Made by a program: the position numbers and the translations under genes
Part shown: positions 1-9,964 of the stretch, one piece after another
Numbering within the stretch: position 1 is the first letter of the stretch
Layout: every line of letters starts with the position of its first letter
Assembly: GCA_036023115.1 (NCBI GenBank)
Contig: JAYKKT010000088.1
Coordinates: 3,136,501 to 3,200,500, forward strand
Origin: Brasenia schreberi
Lineage: Eukaryota; Streptophyta; Magnoliopsida; Nymphaeales; Cabombaceae
Reading direction: 5' to 3'
Length of the DNA: 64,000 nucleotides
Notes under the pieces: generated by a model
Databases searched by the model: none
Told to the model about the DNA's origin: nothing
Seen by the model: the letters and a program-made list of their open reading frames with translations, nothing else

Positions 1-1186
1 TAATGGAGGTTAGAAGCTTTGAACCATTTAATACATCACGAACTACGCGATGCATGACTTACATAAGATCTTAGTATGACTAATTATGTATTTAATGTGA
101 CACATTGATGTGGTCTTATGTCTTGTATCTTTTTCATGAGTGCTTTAAGAGTCAAGTCCTTAACTCCAAAAAGTAATGAAAAAATAACAGCATAATTTAC
201 ATATGGTACATATTATAAGTCGACCTTCTGTGCCGCAAGCAATAAACACTTGATCACCAATATGGCAGTATGCTATGGGTCTAATGAAGTGCCCAAGCTC
301 AACCTTCTGACTTGTATTACAAATGATCAAGTACTTTTAACTTTTTAAAGATGCATATACTACAGTCGTAGTAAGTACTTGTAACCACTCCGCACTACAT
401 GATATGCCTTTACTCATTAAATGCCTTAGCCGCTCGTTCAGCTTTTACATCAACTTTAGAGTGTGCAATAAAGGGGTTAACAACATATGGTAATTGTACT
501 ATGATACTGAGCTTAAAGTATCTCATATGTAGATATGATATATGGGTACCAAATCCTTTAGATAAATAATCATTTTTATATCCTTTTTAATATGACTTTT
601 TTGTCCTTAGTATAAATAACATATATAAATTATCACATTAATTGTAATCTGTGAATTTGATTATTAAGCGTTCTAATCGATGCGAGTTGTAGGAGTCAAT
701 TAATGTCATTTAAAGTTAGGACTGTAGTCTATCATGACATTGCAAGTGTTGATTGACTATCCTGAAGGTAAGTAAATGTAATTGGTGCACTTGGTTTGAC
801 CATTATTGGTACTTGGGTGAAACAAGTTTCTAAGCCATTGACTTCATGTACAATAAAGGTAAAGCTACAATTACTTTCTGCAACCATGGTAGAATCTCCT
901 TGACACTAGAGTTGATAAAGCCATTATTTCTTAGATCTCGAGAAAAGGCCCGACTTACCAATAAGCCTGCAATTACCTGTGACTATGTTTGCTTGCCCAA
1001 AATGATTGCCATGGCCCCCACCGTGGGCTCATAAAGCATTCATAGTGCCAGAAAGTCTCATCTTGTTGAAGTTCAGCTTCACCTTATGAAATCTTGCGCC
1101 CTTGCATCTGTAGTACACTTGGCGTGCGTTGTGTAGGTCTGTGCATTGCCGTATAGTCAAAACTTGGCTGCGAGTAGGTTACTGAT
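1..1186. other. Gene-free stretch
   Basis: AT-rich DNA with no open frame that resembles a known protein and no clear repeat border. Short open frames here (for example 846-1034) have no recognisable domain and no splice context. Confidence 0.5.
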
Positions 1187-1294
1187 GAGGGAGGGAGGGA
1201 GGGAGGGAGGGAGGGAGGGAGGGAGGGAGGGAGGGAGGGAGGGAGGGAGGGAGGGAGGGAGGGAGGGAGGGAGGGAGGGAGGGAGGGAGGGAGG
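1187..1294. repeat. (AGGG)n microsatellite
   Basis: About 27 uninterrupted copies of a GAGG/AGGG tetranucleotide. Long open frames on both strands across it encode only Gly-Arg-Glu-Gly or Ser-Leu-Pro-Pro repeats and are artefacts. The G-runs of three on the plus strand are compatible with G-quadruplex formation. Confidence 0.97.
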
Positions 1295-3020
1295 TAAGTT
1301 TTCAAGGGTTCCTAATTCCATAATCAATATTGTTAGTTCTCATTGTGAAATCCGAAGAGATACTTTGAGAATTTATTTATCTCTCACAGTAATTTCGTGT
1401 TCATTTGACAAGCAACTGGTTATAAATCTTATTTCTGGTTCATTTAAGGGTCAACCAATATAGTTGAGCCGTGTACTCTGTACTAAGCTTGTGTACTTAA
1501 ATTTCATAATGAGGCATTTTCTACTTACCTAAGGGATCAAGACAACCATCAAATCAGTGGTGGGAATTTGCTTCTCCGATGGTGGTGGAGAAGTAATCAC
1601 CTTATTGTGTTCTATAAGTTAGATCTTTAATAACAGAGCTTTATTGCTGAGGTTTGTTTGATACAGTGACCTGAATTTTGAGGGATTCTTGAACTTGTTT
1701 CCTAGTACTATTTGTTGGGAGGAGGAAAATATGAATGAACAGAAGCTTAATATATATTTTCTTAAGAAAGCTTGTGTAGAACAATTGCAAACCACAAATA
1801 AACGATCCCTAAATATACAAAAGAATTAATAACTCACAAGCACAAGATTTTCAACATGGAAAACCCTCCCAATGCAAGAGGTAAAAACCGCAGGATCAAT
1901 TTCAGGAAAGCTCCACTATGAAAATATTAAGAGTATAGTAGAACTCTCAATAATAAAGGGGTAAAGACTGCTCTTGTTCTCCATCAAAACCATCAAAATA
2001 ACAAAAGTACCAAAACACATAAACTACAAAGCTATATATTCAACGAAATTTATAAATAGGAAAGAAAGTAAATTATCTTAAAGTATTGGTAGTGATACCG
2101 ATCATTGAATGCACAAGATGAGTATCTATTTCTTTCTTCTCCTTTTCAAAGATGAACTTTGACAAAAAGACAAGAAAGGAAACCACAATAAAAGCAAAGC
2201 CTCAAGGAAGGCATGCAACCATCTCCTATGTCACAAACCTTGTCCTCCACAAAAACACAGAAAACCTTAGGTTCTTCTATTTTTTCTCAACTTCATTAGT
2301 CATAGTCTCTAGTACTGCATAATTCGTACACCACAAAGTAAAACTTATTGAACACCAAAAAGAATGGTTCCCCTTCCATGATTTAGAACTAGATTAGTTG
2401 TCAAAAGCTACCACCAAAAAAAGGAATTTGATTTGAGGAGATTTTCTCTACAGTGATCAATCTTCCATTAGTTGTTCTTGATTGATCTAGAGGTTGAGTA
2501 AGTGATGTGAAAATTTTCTTTTCTTCATTTGGAGGAAGAGATTTATATAGAGCAACCATAAGGCTTTGTATTCAAAAGTAAAGAAAATTAGGTCTATACG
2601 TTGAAGAAGAGCTTGTACTGGTCGAAGTGAACTCTGAGGTAATGATAGAAGAAGTTTGGGTTTGTTCTAATGCAACAAGGCTTTAAGAAGACTTTTTTGA
2701 AACATCACATTTATTGCAAAATTCTTTTGATAACGATTTCATCATTATGTTGCTCTATATTGATGTTATGTTAATTATTTGTCATAATTCTCTTAGAATC
2801 AATAGCTTGGAAAAGGAGGTTTAGCAAATCTTTGTGATGAAAGATTTAAGACTAGTAAGACTGATTCTTAATATATAGAATACTCATGATGGAGGAGTCA
2901 AGAAGTTGTAAATTAAGAAAGTTCTTCAACGATTCCATATGAATAAAGCTAAAGTGATAAGCATATGCTCTTGTTTTACGGTTTAGGCTTAGCACTAAGT
3001 GATGAAGAGAATGAAGATAT
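1295..3020. other. Gene-free stretch, possibly old LTR-type sequence
   Basis: No coding signal. Around 1850-1890 the phrase aacatggaaaaccctcc followed by gaggtaaaaaccgcag resembles sequence often seen in plant Copia LTRs, so part of this stretch may be an old solo LTR. No matching second LTR or duplication was found. Confidence 0.3.
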
Positions 3021-3323
3021 GGAATCTCAACCAATCATCGATTGCACAAACCGAGAGTTGCTAAGAAACTAATTCTCCAAATGCTTGGTATTTCAATGCT
3101 CAATGCAATTTAAATAGCAAATAATCAAGGAGTCAAAACAAGTGTCAAAGTGTTGCAAAACAACATGAAATTTATTAATGGGAGATGGCTCTATTTATAG
3201 AGCATTATGGTGTACCAGAAGGATTAGAGGAGAGAGTGAGTGGTCCTGACCCTAGTGGCTAGGCTAGTTAGTCAAAGTGACGGGCCACTAGGGCCCGCCT
3301 CCTATTACATTTCATCTTTTACA
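3021..3323 (-). repeat. 3' LTR of Copia-1 (outer end truncated)
   Basis: Matches the 5' LTR at 13696-14067 over the phrases ggaatctcaaccaatc, cgattgcacaaaccgagagt, caacatgaaatttattaatg and ttatagagcat. On the minus strand it begins TGTAAAAGATG directly after the purine tract AGGAGGG. About 27 bp present at the outer end of the other LTR are missing here. It carries only one copy of a roughly 102-bp segment that is doubled in the 5' LTR. Confidence 0.85.
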
Positions 3324-3360
3324 CCCTCCTTCGAACCTACGGTGTATATACTGAAATTTA

Positions 3361-4868
3361 CAACAACAACAACAACTAAGCCTTTTCCCATACTAGACGG
3401 GGTCGGCTACATGGATTCTTTGTTTCCAAAGATCCCTATCGTGTGCCATGTTAGCAGTTAACTCCCAATAAGCTAGATCATTCTTTATTGTTTCTTTCCA
3501 ACACTTTTATGGTCGTCCTCTACCTCTTTTAATACTTTCCAAATTTAGTTTTTCTAACCTTCTTACAGGTTCTTCTTTTGATCTTCTTTCTATATGTCCA
3601 AACCATCTTAAACGATGTTCTCTCATTTTATCCTCTATTGGTGCCACTCCTAATTTGTTTCTAATAACCTCATTATGTATACGGTCTTTTCTTTTATGAC
3701 CACTCATCCATCTCAACATCTTCATTTCTGTCAGAGACATCTTTTGTACATGTTGATGATTAACTGCCCAACACTCAGAACCATAAAACATGGCAGGCCT
3801 AATTGCTGTTCTATAATATTTACCTTTTAATTTTAATGGTATCTTCTTATCACAAAGAATACCTGATGCTCCTCTCCATTTTAACCAACCAGCATTAATT
3901 CTATATGTAACATCTCCATCAATTCTTCCATCACTTTGAAAAATTGACCCTAGGTATTTAAAACTTTCCTTTTGGGGAATGCAATATGTGCAAATTTTAA
4001 TTTCTATGTCCTCTGAAGTATTCAAACGATCAAACTTACATTCCGTATATTCTGTCTTTGTTCTACTAAGTCAGAGGCCTTTGCTTTCTAATGTTTCTCT
4101 CCATAGTTCCAATTTTCTATTAACTTTTTCCTTAGACTCCTCCACTAATACAATGTCATCTGCAAATAACATACACCAAGGTACTTCATCTTGAATATGT
4201 TTTGTTAACTCATCCATCACCATTATAAATAAGTATGGACTTAAAGTTGATCCTTGATGTAACCCAATATTAACTTCAAAGAAGTTTGTCGTTCCTTCAT
4301 GAGTCCTCACACATATTTTTGCACCATCATACATGTCTCTTATAAGGTTAATATATGTCAATGGGATACTTCTTTTTTCCAAAGTTCTCCAAAGAACCTC
4401 CCTCGGTACCCTATCATAAGCTTTTTTTAGATCAATAAATATCATGTGAAGGTCTTTCTTTTTTGCTCTAAAATGTTCCATAAGATGTCTCAAAAGGTGA
4501 ATCGCTTCAATAGTAGATATGCCTGGCATAAATCCAAATTGGTTCTCTGTTGTACTTGATACTTGTCTTAACCTACGTTCGATAATTCTTTCCCATAATT
4601 TCATAGTATGACTCATTAACTTGATACCTCGATAATTCGCACAATTTTGAATGTCTCCCTTGTTCTTATGTATGGGTATAAGTGTACTTGCTCTCCATTC
4701 CTCGGGCATCTTTTGGTTTTTCCATATTTCATTAAATAGTCTTGTGAGAAGTGATTCCTATTTCTCCTAGTATTTTCCAAACTTCTATAGGAATATTATC
4801 TGGTTCTATCGATTTACCACTCTTCATATGTTTAAGAGCCTCTTTGACTTCATTCTTTTGAATATGTC
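3361..4868 (-). mobile_element. RTE-1: 5'-truncated RTE-clade LINE, RT and C-terminal part
   Basis: The 3' end is the (CAA)n/(TTG)n tail at 3361 followed by the conserved ctaagccttttcccat. On the minus strand the body encodes the RTE reverse transcriptase, including the catalytic FADD box ([15 protein letters not shown], near 4150) and the fingers motif AYDRVPREV (near 4400). It then encodes the C-terminal domain with [10 protein letters not shown] and [12 protein letters not shown]. It stops abruptly at 4868, mid-RT, so it is 5' truncated, as is usual for LINEs. A frame break separates the RT half (4071-4709) from the C-terminal half (3507-4025). It lies inside Copia-1 between the RNase H end and the purine tract. 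I could not define a convincing target-site duplication. Confidence 0.9.
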
Positions 4869-5261
4869 TAATTTGTCTAAAAAAAATTAAAATGATTTGT
4901 TAATAGGGATTTGGTGAAGAAATCTGTAGGCTACATTTCTGATGTTACATAACATAAACTAATCTTTTTCTTCGATCATTCTTCATGAACAAAATGACAA
5001 TCCATCTCAATATGTATCGTACGTTAATTAAAAGTGTTGTTGGAGGCGATGTACATGATACTTTTATTGTCACAGAACATGGTGGCTGGTTGTCGTAACA
5101 TAATTCTCATATCTCTCACTACTTCTGTAATGCAGGAGATTTCTGTAGCAATAGTAGCCATAACTCGATATCAAGATTCAATCGAGGAAAGCGAAACCTT
5201 TTGTTGCTTCTTGGACTTTCATCAGATCAATAATTCTCCTAAGAAAACATAAAAACAAGTA
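4869..5261 (-). pseudogene. Copia-1 RNase H C-terminal fragment
   Basis: Minus-strand translation gives degenerate Copia RNase H: a CFYVFLGELL segment, then a TMFCDNKS-like motif, then an HIEMDCHFVHE-like motif and an FTKSLL ending. These are the conserved landmarks after the RT of Ty1/copia polyproteins. Stops interrupt it. It connects directly to the part at 9957 and beyond once the hAT transposon and one target duplication are taken out. Confidence 0.8.
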
Positions 5262-5269
5262 GTAGAATG
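5262..5269. repeat. 8-bp target-site duplication of hAT-1, left copy
   Basis: gtagaatg immediately precedes the transposon end CAGTGTTGTC. The same octamer follows the other end at 9957-9964. An 8-bp duplication is the hallmark of hAT insertion. Confidence 0.85.
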
Positions 5270-5712
5270 CAGTGTTGTCTAATGTGTATCGTATCGCGTA
5301 TCGTTGGGCTCCACAATACGGGCGTATCGTATCGTAGTGTATCGTACTTTAATATTAAAAAAATCGAAAATTATTTAAAAAGTTAAGAAAAAATAGTAAA
5401 AATCCAAAAAAAAATTAGAAAAGATTTAGTAATTGCTTTGAATTCATATAATGTAAAGTTTAGTACATATTGAGCATTCAACATTAAACAATTGCATCAA
5501 AAATTCCAAATTTACATATTTTAATGTAAAAAATGAAATACATTTACATTTTACATATTGTAATAAGAATCATCAACTAAATAATCTTCATCATCTTCTT
5601 GCTGAAGATCATAATCATCGTCACCACCTTATGCAGCAAAATCAAAATCTTCATATGCTTGATGATGTTGCGCTCCTTCCAAATTAATCCATGCGATGTC
5701 TTCTTCAATTAG

Positions 5713-7824
5713 TTGGAATTATGTTGGCACACCCTGTAATATGTGGAACAATATGGCTATACATATTAGGAAAGTGGCGAAAGATGTGTTAGGGGTATCT
5801 AAGGGAGGTGTACCGGCACAAAAAGAAGCTTGGTGGTGGAGTGAAGTAGTACAAAATAAAATCAATCAAGGCAAAGAGGGCATGTTACAAATTACATTAT
5901 GCTAAGAAAACTAGTGAAACTTTAGAAGCTTATAAGAACGCAAAGAAGGAAGCGAAAAAGGCCATTAGTGAAGTAAAAGCTAAGATTTGGGATGACTTAT
6001 ATAAAAAACTCAACTCAAAAGAGGGTGAAAGAGATATTTTTAGGATAGCTAGGGCTAGAGATAAGAAAACTAAAGATCTTAATTATGTTAGATGCATAAA
6101 AGACGAGGATGAAAAAATTCTAGTGGCAAATGATGATATAAGAAATAGATGGAAAAACTATTTTTATAATCTTTTTAATGAAAATAAAGATGTTAGTATT
6201 AGTTTAGGAGATTTAGCCAAGTCAGAAAAGTATATAAACCATAATTTCTACCGACGTATTCAAAAGAATGAAGTCAAAGAGGCTCTTAAACATATGAAGA
6301 GTGGTAAATCGGTAGGACCAGATAATATTCCTATAGAAGTTTGGAAAATACTAGGAGAAATAGGAATCACTTGGCTCACTAGGCTATTTAATGAAATATG
6401 GAAAAACCAAAAGATGCCCGAGGAATGGAGAACAAGTACACTTATACCCATATATAAGAACAAGGGAGACCTTCAAAATTGTGCGAATTATCGAGGTATC
6501 AAGTTAATGAGTCATACTATGAAATTATGGGAAAGAATTATCGAATGTAGGTTAAGACAAGTATTAAGTACAACACAGAACCAATTTGGATTTATGCTAG
6601 GCAGATCTACTATTGAAGCGATTCACCATTTGAGACGTCTTATGGAACATTTTAGAGCAAAAAAAAAAGACCTTCACATGTTATTTATTGATTTAGAAAA
6701 AGCTTATGATAGGGTACCGAGGGAGGTTCTTTGGAAAACTTTAGAAAAAAGAGGTATCCCATTGACATATATTAACCTTATAAGAGACATGTATGATGGT
6801 GCAAAAACATGTGTGAGGACTCATGAAGGAACAACAGACTTCTTTGAAGTTAATATTGGGTTACATCAAGGATCAACTTTAAGTCCATACTTATTTATAA
6901 TGGTGATGGATGAGTTAACAAAACATATTCAAGATGAAGTACCTTGGTGTATGTTATTTGCAGATGACATTGTATTAGTGGAGGATGAGTTAACAAAACA
7001 TATTCAAGATGAAGTACCTTGGTGTATGTTATTTGCAGATGACATTGTATTAGTGGAGGAGTCTAAGGAAAAAGTTAATAGAAAATTAGAACTTTCGAGA
7101 GAAACATTAGAAAACAAAGGCCTCCGACTTAGTAGAACAAAGACAGAATATATGGAATGTAAGTTTGATCATTTGGCTACTTCAGAGGACATATAAATTA
7201 AAATTGGCACACATTGCATTCCCCAAAAGGAAAGTTTTAAATACCTAGGGTCAGTTTTTCAAAGTGATGGAAGAATTGATGGAGATGTTACACATAGAAT
7301 TAATGCTGGTTGGTTAAAATGGAGAGGAGCATTATGTATTCTTTGTGATAAGAAGATACCATTAAAATTAAAAGGTAAATATTATAGAGCAGCAATTAGG
7401 CCTGCCATGTTTTATGGTTTTGAGTGTTGGGCAGAACATGTACAAAAGATGTCTGTGACAGAAATGAAGATGTTGAGATGGATGAGTGGTCATACAAGAA
7501 AAGACCGTATACATAATGAGGTTATTAGAAACAAATTAGGAGTGGCACCAATAGAGGATAAAATGAGAGAACATCGTTTAAGATGGTTTGGACATATAGA
7601 ACGAAGATCAGAAGAAGAACCTGTAAGAAGGATAGAAAAACTAAATTTGGAAAGTATTAAAAGAGGTAGAGGACGACCACAAAAGTGTTGGAAAGAAACA
7701 ATAAAGAATGATCTAGCTTATTGGGAGTTAACTGCAAACATGGCACACGATAGGGATCTCTGGAAACAAAGAATCCATGTAGCCGACCCCGTCTAGTATG
7801 GGAAAAGGCTTAGTTGTTGTTATT
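5713..7824 (+). mobile_element. RTE-2: 5'-truncated RTE LINE inside hAT-1
   Basis: The body runs from the end of the endonuclease linker ([20 protein letters not shown]) through the RT and C-terminal domain to the tail ggcttagttgttgtt. It is flanked by an 18-bp duplication, gatgtcttcttcaattag at 5695-5712 and gatgtcttcttcagttag at 7825-7842, differing at one base. It is 2112 bp, against 3075 bp for the full-length copy at 54277. It interrupts the 3' part of the hAT transposase. The related hAT-2 copy at 14441-14460 lacks it, giving an empty-site comparison. Confidence 0.93.
6123..7196 (+). pseudogene. RTE-2 reverse transcriptase fragment with duplicated catalytic box
   Basis: 357-residue open frame covering RT. 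Landmarks are [65 protein letters not shown] and the catalytic [10 protein letters not shown]. The 75-bp stretch coding for the FADD box (6909-6983) is exactly repeated at 6984-7058, so the protein would have two tandem copies of the palm motif C. A stop at 7194-7196 then cuts the frame where other copies continue. The C-terminal domain resumes in another frame (7407-7796). Not expected to be functional. Confidence 0.9.
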
Positions 7825-9956
7825 GATGTCTTCTTCAGTTAGGAGGGCATTTTCTTCACTATCTTTTATAATCCAATCTTCTAATATATCAAAATTATCT
7901 AAACTGATTGGACCAAATTGACTTTCTTCTCTATTTACTTTTTTTAATTGCCTATAAGAAAGAAAGATAAGCAATTAGTAAATAATATTAACAATTAAAG
8001 TCAAACAATATATTGAATTGAATCTTTAAGTGCTAACTAATATAACATTACCTTTCGCGAAGCCACATGTTACAACGAATAAAAACTAAGTCATTTAGTC
8101 ACTTATGTTCCAACCTATTGTGCTTTTTTGTATGGATGTGTTCAAAGACACTCCAATTTCTTTCACAACCTGTTGCACTACAGGTTTGACTTAGAACTCT
8201 TACTGCAAAATCCCTTAGGTTTGGACAATCACTTTCAATCCTATTCCACCCAACATCTGTAGAAAAAGGCAAGCATTAGTGACATAATCCATAATAATGT
8301 AAGATGTATTGATTTAAGAAACTTAAATACGAAAATAAACAATTTACCGGAACACAGTAGTGCAGTTGCGAATTGCAATAGGCAAACCCATCAAGTGAAG
8401 AACATTATCATATATCTCCATCTCTCGATGTATATCATCTGTTGCACATAATCCCTCTTTTTTCCATTAAAGTTATTTCTAATTGCTTCTTTTGCCCTAT
8501 CCATGGCTTCATAAAGGTAGCCCATAGATGGTTTCTCCTCGCTATCAGCCAATCTCAAAACTTTCACTAAAGGACAGGTAATTCTCAACAATCTAACACA
8601 TGCATTTCAAAATTTACTTCTAAAAACTGTCTCTACAATCTCATTCAACTATCTGTTTCTTCTATTTTGAGGCAACTCTGCAAATTATTGTCACTCATCT
8701 GAGGAGAACGACGCTCTGCACCATCTGTATATCTCCTCATCATACATAGTACAAATGCATGGTTATAGATGAATTTGGTGATATCTTGGCAACACTCAGT
8801 TGCTGCTTTTATCTCATCCATCTCACCAATATCCTCAAGGATAAGATCTAAACAATGGACTGCATTGGGTGTCCAATAGAAAGTCCCATAAGTATCAGAT
8901 AACTCCTTCTCAACTGCTTTGTAGTTAGCTGCATTATCTGTAATCATTTGGACTACATTCTGTAGCTCAACCTCGCATATCACCTTATCAAATTCTTGTC
9001 GTAAGATCTTTGCAGTGTGCCTCTCCTCTGACATATCTAGAGATCTACAAGAAAGTTTAGCAAGGTCCTTTCTCGCCTATCTGTCCATCCATCTGCCATG
9101 ATAGTGCATCCCGTTTCCTTCCACGACTGTCTCAAAGTTGAACAGTATTCTTGCACTTCAATGACGATCTGATTTAATATCTTCCCTCTCAATTTCTGAT
9201 AAGAGGGCATCCTGTATCTTGGACCAATGTTAGCAATTGCATCTGTCATTGCTTGAAAATGAAAACTGTTTGCTACATTAAATAAAATGTATGCATCATA
9301 AAACCATTTCCCCACTACAAGGTCTGCCTGATTTAGGTTGAGCACCAGGTGTAGTGTAAGGAGGAAAGAATGAATGTATGATAGAAGAAGCTCTTCGTAC
9401 TCCTTCCTGAACTTCCTCTCCTACCAAAGTCTTCAACAACCCTCTTTCCCCTGCTACGTAGTCGTGAACTGCTACTATCAATATTTGTTCTCGCATCTGA
9501 AGGCAAACTATCAGTGAATCCAATAACATCACCATCATCCTAAAACATCTCAAGATCTTCATTTTGTTGTCTTCTCTCTTGTATACTCTCAATCATTTGC
9601 AGACATTGCCATTTAATGCATTCTGGCAAACTTCTAACTCTGCCCGTGCAAGGGACAATCTCCTTCCTAGTCTCTGCTAGGTAGTGTTTCAATCGTAAAA
9701 TTCCACCACTGACCACCCTCTCACAAAAAAAAATCTGATCTTCAATTTAGAATCCTTAATTGGTTTACCCCACTGTCATGCCGAATCATTTCTAGCACCC
9801 CTTTTTGCCATCTCAAGTATCAACTGAGCACTACAATTGAATTAATAACGTGTAAATAAGAACACTTCATAAATCTCCAATCTTCACATAAACTCAAATA
9901 CAGTGTCTCCCAATTCATGAATGCAGTAAAAATCATATCCACACACTTAATAACAT

Positions 9957-9964
9957 GTAGAATG
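9957..9964. repeat. 8-bp target-site duplication of hAT-1, right copy
   Basis: gtagaatg, identical to 5262-5269. On the minus strand it is part of the Copia RNase H codons for the RHSTT motif. Counted once, the Copia frame runs across the insertion point without a shift. Confidence 0.85.

Larger units (their letters stand above)
5560..9830 (-). pseudogene. hAT transposase pseudogene (BED finger, DUF659, C-terminal part)
   Basis: Minus-strand pieces in order. 9600-9810 is a degenerate BED-type zinc-finger region with a GGILRLKHYLAETRKE motif. 9037-9345 is DUF659-like, with a TIMADGWTDRRERTLLNFLV block of the kind typical of plant hAT transposases. 8645-9034 continues with ITDNAANYKAVEKEL and TPNAVHCLDLILEDIG, the RNase H-like core. 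8391-8591 and beyond is the helical region leading to the acidic C-terminal tail at about 5560-5700 and 7840-8110. An RTE insertion, frameshifts and stops show that it is inactive. Confidence 0.8.
5270..9956 (-). mobile_element. hAT-1: hAT-superfamily DNA transposon (disrupted)
   Basis: The left end CAGTGTTGTCTAATGTGT and the reverse complement of the right end (ATGTTATTAAGTGTGT) form imperfect terminal inverted repeats. The element is flanked by the 8-bp duplication gtagaatg. Subterminal repeats of the cgtatcgtatcg type (5285-5345) recur at the end of hAT-2. It encodes a minus-strand transposase relic and contains RTE-2 at 5713-7824. Without RTE-2 and its duplication the element is about 2.6 kb. 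It sits inside the RNase H domain of Copia-1, so it is younger than Copia-1. Confidence 0.85.

Noticed and set aside
846..1034. 62-codon open frame near the left edge
   Set aside because: No recognisable domain, no neighbouring exons and codon content like the AT-rich background.
1084..1463. Open frames with Ser-Leu-Pro-Pro or Gly-Arg-Glu-Gly repeats
   Set aside because: Translations of the (AGGG)n microsatellite on either strand; no coding evidence outside it.
3361..4868. 17-bp-type target duplication for RTE-1
   Set aside because: The flanks (tactgaaattta and taatttgtctaa) share only short A/T words; I could not call a duplication.
7407..7796. Separate gene with [10 protein letters not shown] and [12 protein letters not shown]
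   Set aside because: This is the C-terminal domain of the RTE polyprotein, out of frame after a stop in RTE-2.
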